From the NCBI GenBank assembly GCA_003446375.1, contig DMAW01000088.1, forward strand, positions 1 to 14,024: 14,024 nucleotides of DNA, given 5' to 3'. Under the pieces are notes generated by a model. It did not search any database. It saw only the letters and a list, made by a program, of their open reading frames with translations, and was not told where the DNA came from. The first letter of the stretch is position 1, and every line of letters begins with the position of its first letter. Below are positions 1 through 7,044 of the stretch, piece after piece. This DNA comes from Eubacteriaceae bacterium (lineage in GTDB: Bacteria > Bacillota > Clostridia > Eubacteriales > Alkalibacteraceae). A program made the position numbers and the translations under genes.

Positions 1-2
1 AA

Positions 3-1346
3 GGACCGTTGTTGACGTTGCTAAAGCAAGCAAGGGCTTATGGCTTGGGGTTGGTGCTATCCACTCAAAACCCTGTTGATCTTGACTACAAGGCTTTATC
101 CAATGCAGGTACATGGTTTATAGGAAGGCTTCAAACGGAAAGAGATAAAATGAGAGTCATGGATGGGCTTGAAGGAGCAGTCACCGGTGGGAATTTTGAC
201 AGGAAGAAAACTGAAAGGATTTTGTCAGGACTGAGTCAGAGAGTGTTTTACCTTCATAGCGTACATAGAGATGAACCGCTTATCTTTACTACAAGATGGG
301 TTTTGTCTTATTTGGCAGGTCCCATGACTAGAGAGCAGCTTAAATTACTTAAAGATGATGTAGATTCCGGTTATGAAAATAAAAATCAAATGGTAAGCGA
401 ACCTCATAAAGAGCCAAAGGCAGGCCAAGGATATTCAAGACCAGTTCTTCCTCCGGATATTGATCAATTGTTTATTCCGGCAGAGAATATAGAGCCTGAA
501 AGCATCATATACAAACCCTTTATCTTGGGTGTAGCTGATGTTTTGTACACAAGCGCCAAATACGATATAAACACGTTTAAAAGATATTCAGTTATAACCA
601 CAGTTGAAAATGAGCCAATTCCTTTGGATTGGAAAAATTCCGAGAGGCTAAATATCCAGTTGGAGGATCTTACTGGAGAACCAAACGATAAGGCAGGCTA
701 TGAGGAAATCGCGTCTGCAGCAGCTGAACCTAAAAGTTATCCAAAATGGAAACAGATGCTGGAAAAATATTTAAGAAGCGAGTGTCAACTTGAATTATAT
801 TATAGCCCGACTTTAAAAGTGGTCTCAAATCCTGATGAAGAGGATAGGGATTTTAGAATAAGACTCCAACATATGATGCACGAAAAAAGAGATGAAGAGG
901 TAGAGAATTTAAAAAAGAAATACCAATCAAAAATTAATACGCTGACTGATAGGCAAAGACGGGCAAGGCAGTCGCTTGAAAAACAAAATGCCATGGCAAA
1001 TCAAAAGAAGATGGAGGCAGCAGTATCAGCAGGAACAGCTCTGTTGGGAGCTTTGTTCGGCAAAAAAGCGTTAACTGCAACATCTATATCAAAAGTAGGC
1101 ACTGCAGTCAAAAGTACCGGAAGGGCCCTTAAAAGTTCTGACAGCATAAGCCAAGCCCAAGAAACTCTTGAATCTGTACAAGAAAAACTTTTAGAACTTG
1201 AATATGAACTTGAATCAGAAATAGAAAAAATTTCAGAAAAGTACGATTTGCAATCAGAAAGGCTCGAAAAGGTGGAAATTAGAGCTGCTTCGGGAAATAT
1301 AAATACTCATTACATGGGGTTGATATGGAAACCTGAACAAGCTTAG
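3..1346 (+). CDS. HerA-like ATPase with C-terminal coiled coil (5' truncated)
   Basis: The frame is open to the left edge, so the N-terminal part, including Walker A, lies outside the window; the TTG at 9 is an internal Leu codon, not a start. The visible 447 residues begin inside the ATPase core. Counting from base 9, the segment LLKQARAYGLGLVLSTQNP (about residues 4-22) and the following NAGTWFIGRLQTERDK stretch match the end of the HerA/DUF87 P-loop domain, with the sensor STQNP and arginine-rich downstream region. The later part is not a known enzyme domain to me. It has a charged, coiled-coil-like stretch (about 281-335), a short Ala/Gly-rich segment (about 337-352) and a second heptad-like Leu/Glu/Lys stretch (about 376-425). 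HerA-type ATPases translocate DNA or remodel nucleoprotein, often with a nuclease partner; no partner is visible here. The role of this member is unknown. The gene is closed by the terminator just downstream. Confidence 0.75.
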   Translation, partial: GPLLTLLKQARAYGLGLVLSTQNPVDLDYKALSNAGTWFIGRLQTERDKMRVMDGLEGAVTGGNFDRKKTERILSGLSQRVFYLHSVHRDEPLIFTTRWVLSYLAGPMTREQLKLLKDDVDSGYENKNQMVSEPHKEPKAGQGYSRPVLPPDIDQLFIPAENIEPESIIYKPFILGVADVLYTSAKYDINTFKRYSVITTVENEPIPLDWKNSERLNIQLEDLTGEPNDKAGYEEIASAAAEPKSYPKWKQMLEKYLRSECQLELYYSPTLKVVSNPDEEDRDFRIRLQHMMHEKRDEEVENLKKKYQSKINTLTDRQRRARQSLEKQNAMANQKKMEAAVSAGTALLGALFGKKALTATSISKVGTAVKSTGRALKSSDSISQAQETLESVQEKLLELEYELESEIEKISEKYDLQSERLEKVEIRAASGNINTHYMGLIWKPEQA

Positions 1347-1356
1347 CTGAATTTTT

Positions 1357-1399
1357 AATTGAATCAAAGGCTAAAGAGAGCCTTTGATTCAATTTTTTT
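1357..1399 (+). terminator. Rho-independent terminator after the HerA-like gene
   Basis: There is a perfect 16-bp stem (1357-1372 with 1379-1394), a 6-base loop (1373-1378), and a run of seven T from 1393. It ends the plus-strand HerA-like gene. The T run overlaps the stop codon of the minus-strand gene. Read from the minus strand the stem is followed by A-rich rather than T-rich sequence, so it should work mainly in the plus direction. Confidence 0.9.
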
Positions 1400-1934
1400 A
1401 TAAATAACGGTATAATGTTGATTTGCTTATGCCGGTTTTCGACTTTATTTGCTCTAAGGTATATTTATGACTGTTGTACATTTCAATAGCCAAAGAAATA
1501 TTTTTATCAGATTTTTTTGGTCTGCCTGGAGATTTGCCTTTTTCTTTCGCAGCCATTATTCCAAACTTCGTATTTTCGCTTCTGGCTTCACTTTGGAATT
1601 CAACAAATAAAGAAAGGATTTCAAAAAAATTCTTGTCTATTTTTTTTTCTGAGTCTATATTTTCTTTTACAGAAATTAGCTTTGCACCTGCTGTTTTGAT
1701 TATATTTAATTTGAAATAAAGGTTTTTTAATGATTCGGCTATAATGAAAAGTTCGGAGATTACTAAAATATCTCCGGATTTAAGATTTTCAAGAAGGCTC
1801 ATCAAGTCGTATTTATCATGTATATCTTTGCTGGATTCGATTACTGTTTCATCAAATGCAATAGAAGAAAGTAGTTTTTGTTGGTATTCACAACTTGAAT
1901 CTTCAGGGTAAGGACGCATATATCTAATAATCAT
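1398..1934 (-). CDS. Resolvase-like protein with degenerate active site and C-terminal HTH
   Basis: The 178-aa length and layout match a small serine recombinase (resolvase/invertase). There is an N-terminal catalytic fold, a long E-helix around residues 112-130 (QSEAR...NTKFGIMAA), a GRPKK linker (137-141) and a Hin-like helix-turn-helix ending GISKSTLYRYL (168-178). The catalytic residues are not conserved. The usual Y-A-R-V-S motif reads YMRPY (5-9), putting Tyr9 where the nucleophilic Ser should be. The D-R-L-G-R-S motif reads FIIAES (63-68), losing both catalytic Arg. The fold-defining GD (54-55) and the late strand with ENIDS (91-95) are kept. I infer a DNA-binding protein that no longer recombines DNA, perhaps a regulator. 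The start ATG at 1934 has an AGGGAG Shine-Dalgarno sequence. It is divergent from the SulP gene, so the shared intergenic region is a plausible binding site. Confidence 0.75.
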   Translation of the reverse strand: MIIRYMRPYPEDSSCEYQQKLLSSIAFDETVIESSKDIHDKYDLMSLLENLKSGDILVISELFIIAESLKNLYFKLNIIKTAGAKLISVKENIDSEKKIDKNFFEILSLFVEFQSEARSENTKFGIMAAKEKGKSPGRPKKSDKNISLAIEMYNSHKYTLEQIKSKTGISKSTLYRYL

Positions 1935-2002
1935 TTTTTCACTCCCTATAACGTTTACACAATATTATCACAAAACTTTATAAAATAAAAGGCCTAAAAA
2001 GG

Positions 2003-2031
2003 TTCCTTTTTGGGATGATTAATGTTAGAAT
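2003..2031 (+). promoter_or_regulatory. Possible extended -10 promoter for the SulP gene
   Basis: TGTTAGAAT at 2023-2031 is an extended -10 (TGn plus TAGAAT). The hexamer 17 bases upstream (TTCCTT, 2003-2008) is a poor -35, as is common for extended -10 promoters. Transcription would begin near 2038, downstream of the ATG at 2022. This agrees with the TTG at 2082 as the true start of the transporter. Confidence 0.35.
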
Positions 2032-2081
2032 GTACCCTGTTGAAACAGTTGTTCAAAATAATCTTCAGGAGGAAATTGATA

Positions 2082-3542
2082 TTGATAAATAGAATTAAGA
2101 GTGAATGGTTTTTTAATGGCAAAAGAGATATTTTATCCGGAATAGTAGTAGCATTGGCCCTTATACCTGAGGCTATATGCTTTTCTATCATAGCGGGAGT
2201 AGATCCGATGGTTGGTTTATACGCTTCTTTTTGCATAATATTAGTTACAGCTTTTATAGGCGGAAGGCCGGCTATGATATCTGCAGCTACAGGAGCAATG
2301 GCGTTGTTGATGGTAAATCTGGTTAAAAACCATGGAGTAGAGTTTTTGTTTGCAGCTACGATATTGACAGGGTTCATTCAGGTGATTTTTGGATTTTTCA
2401 AGATAGATAAGCTGATGAAGTTCATACCCAGACCTGTAATGATGGGATTTGTAAATGCTTTGGCGATATTGATTTTCACAGCGCAATTGCCACATTTAAT
2501 CGGGATTTCTACAGAGACATATATCTTTGCAGGTGTAACCTTGATGATAGTATATATTATGCCTAGATATTTTAGATCAATACCGGCGCCTTTAATAGCG
2601 ATAGTGCTACTGACGGCAGTATCCATGAGCTTGAACTTAAATCTAAAGACTGTTGGAGACTTGGGAAGCATTACGAGGTCGTTGCCGGTATTTGCAATTC
2701 CCAATGTAAACTTTAGCGTAGAGACAATAAGGATAATATTCCCATATTCATTGGCACTGTCTTTTATAGGTATTTTGGAAACGTTGCTTACTGCATCTAT
2801 AGTGGATGAAGAGACAAAGACGGCGAGCAACAAAACTAAAGAGACGTTTGCCCAGGGAATCGCCAATGTAGTGGCAGGTTTTTTTGGTGGTATGGCAGGT
2901 TGTGCAATGATAGGCCAGTCAGTAATAAATGTGAAAAATGGCGGAAGAGGTAGGCTCTCATCACTTACAGCCGGTTTAACGCTGATCTTCTTGATATTGA
3001 TTTTGGGCAATGTAGTCGTTCAAATTCCCATGGCGATATTAGTCGGAATAATGATAATGGTGTCAGTCGGGACATTTAATTGGGAGTCATTCGCTTATTT
3101 AACGAAAGCTCCTAAAGGGGATGCAGCCGTTATGTTGGTAACAGTTGCACTGGTTGTAGCAACTCACGATTTGTCAAAGGGAGTTTTGGCAGGAGTTATA
3201 TTAAGTGCGATGATATTTGCATCAAAAATATCTGATATAAAAGTCACTGAAATTGAAGATGGCGATAACGTGTTTTTCGAAGTTGAGGGTCAGCTGTTTT
3301 TTGCTTCTGTAGATAAGTTTTTAGATGCTTTCGATTATCACGAGGAAAAAAAGGACATATTGATTGATTTTTCAAAGTCTCATGTTTGGGATGATTCTGC
3401 CGTGGGAGCCATTGATAAGGTAGTATCAAAATACAGAGACAATAACAGAGTAGTCATAAAAAACTTAAACTGTTCCAGCAGCAAGCTTGTACACAGTTTG
3501 ACTGCGCATGAACATTTAAAACCTGAATTAGTCCAAGATTAA
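2082..3542 (+). CDS. SulP family anion transporter with STAS domain
   Basis: From a TTG at 2082 the protein is 486 aa, normal for bacterial SulP/SLC26 carriers, which move sulfate, bicarbonate or other anions across the cytoplasmic membrane. The N-terminal IKSEWFFNGKRDILSGIVVA leads into TM1. GGRPAMISAATGAMALL (60-76) and the GGMAGCAMIGQSVINVKNGG region (269-288) are SulP hallmarks. Multiple hydrophobic helices fill residues 20-380. Residues about 390-480 form a cytoplasmic STAS domain (FFEVEGQLFFAS, then ILIDFSKSHVWDDSAVGAID). The frame is open to an ATG at 2022, which would add 20 residues. However, a perfect AGGAGG (2067-2072) lies 9 bases before the TTG and inside the longer version, so I prefer the TTG. 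Substrate cannot be read from sequence. The gene has its own terminator and is monocistronic. Confidence 0.88.
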   Translation: MINRIKSEWFFNGKRDILSGIVVALALIPEAICFSIIAGVDPMVGLYASFCIILVTAFIGGRPAMISAATGAMALLMVNLVKNHGVEFLFAATILTGFIQVIFGFFKIDKLMKFIPRPVMMGFVNALAILIFTAQLPHLIGISTETYIFAGVTLMIVYIMPRYFRSIPAPLIAIVLLTAVSMSLNLNLKTVGDLGSITRSLPVFAIPNVNFSVETIRIIFPYSLALSFIGILETLLTASIVDEETKTASNKTKETFAQGIANVVAGFFGGMAGCAMIGQSVINVKNGGRGRLSSLTAGLTLIFLILILGNVVVQIPMAILVGIMIMVSVGTFNWESFAYLTKAPKGDAAVMLVTVALVVATHDLSKGVLAGVILSAMIFASKISDIKVTEIEDGDNVFFEVEGQLFFASVDKFLDAFDYHEEKKDILIDFSKSHVWDDSAVGAIDKVVSKYRDNNRVVIKNLNCSSSKLVHSLTAHEHLKPELVQD

Positions 3543-3545
3543 ATA

Positions 3546-3587
3546 ATAAAAACTGACCTTTGAATAAATTCAAAGGTCAGTTTTTAT
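3546..3587 (+). terminator. Rho-independent terminator after the SulP gene
   Basis: A perfect 19-bp stem (3546-3564 with 3569-3587) encloses the 4-base loop TAAA, with five T in the descending arm and an A-rich ascending arm. It begins 4 bases after the SulP stop codon. The following 122 bases up to the next gene hold no feature I can support beyond a weak TATACT at 3672-3677 that lacks a good -35. Confidence 0.9.
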
Positions 3588-3709
3588 TTATCAGAGATAT
3601 AAATGCTTTATATGCGATAATAATTGCAACAATATCGCGGATACAAGGAAATAAGAGCGAAATAATGGGTATATACTAAAAGACAGAAAAAATTAATGGA
3701 GGTAAATAA

Positions 3710-4069
3710 ATGTATAAATATATAGAAAAACATGAAAGATTACTTGTATCGCAAATCGAAAACCCCACGATTTCAGTTGAAAAGACAATGATGCTACATG
3801 AAAGACAAATAAAATGGCTTCAGCATGAAAGGTCGTCACATCTTTTAGTTACAATTGCAGTCTCAGCATGTGTGCTGTTTTTCTTATGGTTATTTTTAAC
3901 CACGGATTTGATAATGGCAGGACTGTTGCTTTTCATAACGATTGTGATGTGCCTATTTTATCTGATTCATTATTTCAAGTTAGAAAATGCAGTTCAAAGA
4001 TGGTATAATTTGTATCTGAGATTGTGGCTTTTAGCTGAGAAAGAAGGTAAGGATCATGAGATTTCCTAA
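3710..4069 (+). CDS. Small membrane protein with two TM helices, function unknown
   Basis: This 119-aa protein is not recognised. The N-terminal 42 residues are charged and soluble, including HERQIKWLQHERSSH (30-44), and look helical. Two hydrophobic segments follow (about 45-64 and 66-91), then a cytoplasmic-looking tail with aromatic and charged residues (YNLYLRLWLLAEKEGKDHE). A GGAGG Shine-Dalgarno sequence sits 8 bases before the ATG. The stop overlaps the start of the next gene by 14 bases, so the two are probably co-translated, and the products may act together in the membrane. No enzyme motif, signal peptide or cysteine pair is visible. Confidence 0.7.
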   Translation: MYKYIEKHERLLVSQIENPTISVEKTMMLHERQIKWLQHERSSHLLVTIAVSACVLFFLWLFLTTDLIMAGLLLFITIVMCLFYLIHYFKLENAVQRWYNLYLRLWLLAEKEGKDHEIS

Positions 4070-4454
4070 GAACCGATCCAAGAAATGGTTTTTGATAATG
4101 ATGGCGATGTATGCGATGATTTTTTTTGCCATGATCTTAGTCAGCTTGATACTAGATATCAAAATAGTCATTGAAAACTTAATGGGATTCACGATACTGG
4201 CAATTATGGTATCTTGCATCTCGGCAATTGGCGGGTATTTAGGATTTGTTCGATATTTCTCAGTGATGCTTGCAGCTAACTTAATTGGCATAGCCTATAT
4301 GCTTATTATAGCTTTGAACAGATATGCAGATGGATGGAGTGATTTGGTAAGCGTAATAAGCTACATGTTCGTAATGGTAATTGGTTTTTTTGTGGCTATA
4401 GGGCTGGAGATAATAAAATTCATTAAAAATAAAAAAGGCAAAAAAACCATATAG
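4056..4454 (+). CDS. Small polytopic membrane protein, function unknown
   Basis: This 132-aa protein is not recognised. A basic N-terminus (KNRSKK) precedes about four hydrophobic helices (roughly 11-33, 42-62, 64-87, 98-121), and the C-terminus is strongly basic (KFIKNKKGKK), which suggests both ends are cytoplasmic. Its start lies inside the end of the preceding gene (14-base overlap) with an AAGGAT-like Shine-Dalgarno sequence, pointing to translational coupling. No catalytic motif is seen. No terminator is visible after it, but a new promoter starts immediately downstream, so it may be the last gene of a two-gene unit or read through into the next. Confidence 0.7.
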   Translation: MRFPKNRSKKWFLIMMAMYAMIFFAMILVSLILDIKIVIENLMGFTILAIMVSCISAIGGYLGFVRYFSVMLAANLIGIAYMLIIALNRYADGWSDLVSVISYMFVMVIGFFVAIGLEIIKFIKNKKGKKTI

Positions 4455-4457
4455 TTT

Positions 4458-4485
4458 TTGAATAAGAATTTTTTTAGTGTATAAT
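4458..4485 (+). promoter_or_regulatory. Sigma-A-type promoter for the C_GCAxxG_C_C gene
   Basis: TTGAAT (4458-4463) and a perfect TATAAT (4480-4485) are separated by 16 bases. The expected start of transcription, near 4492, leaves a leader of about 35 bases containing an AAGGAGG Shine-Dalgarno sequence before the ATG at 4527. Confidence 0.65.
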
Positions 4486-4526
4486 ATCAAAGTGAAGATG
4501 GGAAGAAGAGACATTAAGGAGGCAAA

Positions 4527-5009
4527 ATGAAAAAAGAGATTAGCATAAAAAAAATAAAATCTGATGCGGAAAAAATGTTTAAAGAAGGAAAATACTATTG
4601 CTCTGAAGCAATCATAGCTTCGATTAAAGATAATTTCGAACTGGAGATGCCGGATGAAATGATAGCTATGGCTTCAGGGTTTCCTGTAGGTATAGGCAAA
4701 TCTAAATGCGTATGCGGGGCAGTTTCAGGTGGGATTATGACGCTTGGTTATTTTTTCGGAAGGACTAAGGGATCATCTCCACAAGATACAAGGAGCATAA
4801 AGACACTGGAAATGGCAAACGAGCTTCAACAAAACTTCAAAGATAACCATAAAGTTCTTTGTTGCAGCGTACTTACAAAAGGAATGGATATGGCATCCGG
4901 AGAACATAAAGGACAATGTGTTTCTTTTACAGGGGAAATAGCAGAAAGTGTATCAAAAATGATTGTCAGAGAGCTTGATTTTGTCAATACTGACGAAATA
5001 GAGGTTTGA
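4527..5009 (+). CDS. C_GCAxxG_C_C family redox protein
   Basis: The 160-aa length and cysteine pattern fit the C_GCAxxG_C_C family. C25 is in YYCSEAII, a CVCGAVSGG block holds C61 and C63, a CC pair lies at 112-113, and C131 is in GQCVSFTG. Members are small soluble proteins thought to carry out redox or metal-linked functions in anaerobes; their exact reaction is not established. The family's N-terminal helix is present. There is no signal peptide, so it should be cytoplasmic. The ATG has an AAGGAGG Shine-Dalgarno sequence. Only 3 bases separate its stop from the broken TDT transporter, suggesting one transcript in the original arrangement. Confidence 0.85.
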   Translation: MKKEISIKKIKSDAEKMFKEGKYYCSEAIIASIKDNFELEMPDEMIAMASGFPVGIGKSKCVCGAVSGGIMTLGYFFGRTKGSSPQDTRSIKTLEMANELQQNFKDNHKVLCCSVLTKGMDMASGEHKGQCVSFTGEIAESVSKMIVRELDFVNTDEIEV

Positions 5010-5012
5010 AAA

Positions 5013-5972
5013 ATGAAAAAAATAATAGTTAAAATGCCTTTGCCAATTTCAGGGTTGATGCTAGCTTTGGCAGCGCTAGGAAATCTTTTAGGATCGTACA
5101 GCCAAGGAGCAAGATACCTTTTGGGAGGAATATCAGGGATAATTCTCATAGCACTTATATTGAAACTGGTTATTATGCCTAATGCATACAGCGAAAGCCT
5201 TTAAAACTCGGTCAGCAGCTCAATAATGGCAACAATACCTATGGCCTTGATGATTCAAAGCACATATATTGTACATTTTATGCCAAGCATAGCTTATGGG
5301 ATTTGGATATCAGCATTAGCTTTGAACGCAGCGTTAATACTGGGCTTTACGAAAAAGCATGTTTTAAACTTTAATATAAAGAATGTGTTCCCAAGCTGCT
5401 TTGTACTATATGTTGGAATAGCAGTAGGCAGCGTTACGGCTCCGGCGTATGGGATGCAGCTGCTTGGCAGAATTGTTTTTTGGTACGCATTGGCAGCTTA
5501 TGCAATGTGGCTTCCGATAGTAACATACAGAGTGTTTAAATACAAAGAATTTCCCAATCAAATTAAACCGGTTATGGTGATATACGCAGCCCCGGCCAGC
5601 TTGCTCCTTGTGGGATATTTAAACGTTTTTCAGAATATAAGCACCTATATGGTATTCGTATTGGGTGCCTGGGCCTTGGTTATGACCTTATTTGCAATAA
5701 GCAAAATGCCTAGGTTATTAAAGCTTGATTTTTATCCAAGTTATTCGGCATTTACCTTCCCATACGTAATAAGTGCGACATCCTTTACATCGATGTTAAA
5801 TTTCCTAAGCCAATCAGGATATGACGTTAAATATTTGGAGCCTGTAAAGATTTTGATGATAGCTTGGGCCGTGGCCATGGTATTGTTCGTTTTGATTCAG
5901 TACTCCATCAGCATATTTAACGAAGCAATGCCCATACGTGCCATGCACGATGAAAAACGTCGAAGACAGTAA
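5013..5972 (+). pseudogene. TDT family (TehA/Mae1-like) transporter interrupted by in-frame stop
   Basis: Two open pieces in the same frame (5013-5204 and 5226-5972) together make one transporter of about 319 residues, a normal length for the tellurite-resistance/dicarboxylate (TDT) family of ten-helix membrane carriers. The first piece begins MPLPISGLMLALAALGNLL, the typical TM1. The second contains PSCFVLYVGIAVGSVTAPA and FYPSYSAFTFPYVISATS, both characteristic. A TAA at 5202-5204 interrupts them, between SESL and NSVSSSIMATIPMALM. The family usually has Lys-Asn here, so AAA to TAA is the simplest cause. No frameshift is needed. The ATG at 5226 has no Shine-Dalgarno sequence, so the downstream piece is probably not made separately. 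A sequencing error or stop readthrough remain possible. It follows the C_GCAxxG gene by 3 bases. Confidence 0.8.
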
Positions 5973-5994
5973 GTGATCTGTCCCGACGTTTTTT
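5953..5994. terminator. Bidirectional terminator between the TDT gene and the NYN gene
   Basis: A 10-bp outer stem (5953-5962 with 5984-5993) and an inner GACAG/CTGTC pair form an imperfect hairpin that overlaps the 3' end and stop codon of the TDT reading frame. There are T runs on both strands (5989-5994 on plus, the complement of 5953-5957 on minus), so it can end both convergent genes. Confidence 0.8.
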
Positions 5995-5995
5995 A

Positions 5996-6757
5996 TTAAG
6001 CCTTGTTTTTGGATTTTATTCTTACAAAATAATGGTTGATATGAGGGTGGTTTGATTTTCTAGATTGGATGTCGAACTGCCTCAATGACTTTATCAATGG
6101 GGTGAGTTTGGTATGTCCGTAGTTTCTTGTATCAAAATCGGGATAACGAATATTCAATCTTTTACCTACTTCTCCAAGATAAGCCCAGCCGTCTTCGTCG
6201 CTGCTCTCTCTAATGATGATTTTGAGGGCTTCGATCAAATCGTTCCTGTTTCCAGTCTCGTTTTTTTGGTGACTTGTTTTATCTTCTTTTTCAGCAGAAT
6301 CTTCATAATCTTCCGAGGTAGAAGAGGCTAGAACCTCTAAATATTTGAATTTTTCACAAGCGGATATAAACGCGATAGGGGTTTTCTTCTCACCCATTCC
6401 CAATACGTATAATCCAGCTTCTCTAAGCCTTGCAGCCAGCCTTGTAAAGTCGCTGTCGCTTGAAACTATGCAAAAACCATCGACGTTTCTCGAATATAAA
6501 ATATCCATGGCATCGATTATAAGTGCTGCATCAGTGGCGTTTTTCCCGGAGGTATAACTATATTGTTGTATCGGAGTTATGGAAAAATTCAAAAGAACAG
6601 TTTTCCATGAAGATAGCTGAGGTTTTGTCCAATCACCGTAAATTCTTTTGATCGTAGGAGTACCATGATTGGTGATCTCATCAAAAATAAATTTTATATA
6701 TTTATCTGAAACATTGTCTGCATCTATCAAAACTGCTATTTTTCTATCGGTTTCCAT
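5996..6757 (-). CDS. NYN domain protein with C-terminal LOTUS/OST-HTH-like domain
   Basis: Starting at the ATG at 6757, the protein is 253 aa. Residues 5-145 form a NYN (LabA/DUF88, PIN-like) nuclease domain with its acidic residues in place: D12 and D14 in LIDADN, D76 in KNATDAALIIDAMD, D101 and D103 in VSSDSDFTRLAARLREAG. A charged linker (about 146-170) leads to residues 172-250, which resemble the OST-HTH/LOTUS RNA-binding fold (DLIEALKIIIRE ... GWAYLGEVGKRL). Such proteins are presumed metal-dependent RNA-binding or cleaving factors; the target is unknown. The frame extends upstream to 6850, but AAGGAGAT (6763-6770) sits just before the ATG at 6757, and the promoter lies within the longer version. 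It is a stand-alone gene. Confidence 0.85.
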   Translation of the reverse strand: METDRKIAVLIDADNVSDKYIKFIFDEITNHGTPTIKRIYGDWTKPQLSSWKTVLLNFSITPIQQYSYTSGKNATDAALIIDAMDILYSRNVDGFCIVSSDSDFTRLAARLREAGLYVLGMGEKKTPIAFISACEKFKYLEVLASSTSEDYEDSAEKEDKTSHQKNETGNRNDLIEALKIIIRESSDEDGWAYLGEVGKRLNIRYPDFDTRNYGHTKLTPLIKSLRQFDIQSRKSNHPHINHYFVRIKSKNKA

Positions 6758-6787
6758 ATTACATCTCCTTGTGCTTGTCATATTTAA

Positions 6788-6816
6788 AGTATAGTAAAAA
6801 AATACACGGTTTACAA
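6788..6816 (-). promoter_or_regulatory. Promoter for the NYN domain gene
   Basis: Read on the minus strand, TTGTAA (6811-6816) and TATACT (6788-6793) are separated by 17 bases. Transcription would begin near 6781, just ahead of the AAGGAGAT ribosome binding site. Its position supports the shorter gene start at 6757. Confidence 0.55.
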
Positions 6817-6850
6817 CAGTCAATTGAATATTGCTTAAAAATCTAAGCAA

Positions 6851-6994
6851 TAATATTTACCCGGTCGAACCATGGTTGTTATAATAATCTTGTGGAGTTT
6901 TATCTTGAGAGGAATCATGATGGGATATCTAATCAGAGAATAAAAAAATAAAGATATAGTCATTTTTTACATTGAGTTGAATGAAAAGGTTAAC
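6851..6994. other. Intergenic region between the NYN gene and glpP
   Basis: About 140 bases carry no convincing gene. A 9-bp inverted repeat (6829-6837 with 6844-6852, six-base loop) lies at its left end, upstream of the NYN promoter, and has no T tract on either side; it could be an operator. A 23-codon hydrophobic frame (6872-6943) has no ribosome binding site and is not called. Confidence 0.4.
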
Positions 6995-7022
6995 TTGACT
7001 GAAAGCAATAGGATGTTATAAT
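6995..7022 (+). promoter_or_regulatory. Strong promoter for glpP
   Basis: TTGACT (6995-7000), a 16-base spacer and a perfect TATAAT (7017-7022) preceded by TGT (7014-7016, extended -10). The predicted transcript start near 7029 leaves a leader of only about 15 bases, consisting mostly of a run of seven G (7032-7038) before the start codon. Confidence 0.75.
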
Positions 7023-7044
7023 AAGTCTACTGGGGGGGTTGGAT

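Noticed and set aside
1955..1975. Two TTGTG-containing direct repeats in the resolvase-like gene promoter region, considered as an autoregulatory operator.
   Set aside because: The repeats are short and AT-rich, not palindromic, and could occur by chance.
1991..2011. A short A/T-rich inverted repeat before the SulP gene (AAAAAG ... CTTTTT).
   Set aside because: Only 6 bp with a 4-base loop and almost no GC, too weak to call a terminator or operator.
1994..2377. Open frame on the minus strand across the start of the SulP gene.
   Set aside because: It is antisense to a strongly supported SulP coding region and has no domain or ribosome binding site.
2378..3010. A 210-codon open frame on the minus strand inside the SulP gene.
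   Set aside because: Antisense shadow of the hydrophobic SulP codons; no start signal and no recognisable family.
6829..6852. A 9-bp inverted repeat with a 6-base loop upstream of the NYN gene promoter.
   Set aside because: It has no T tract on either strand, so it is not a terminator, and there is no second copy or known operator to support a regulatory role.
6872..6943. A 23-codon hydrophobic reading frame between the NYN gene and glpP, resembling a single membrane helix.
   Set aside because: No ribosome binding site and no promoter of its own; a frame of this length is expected by chance in AT-rich sequence.
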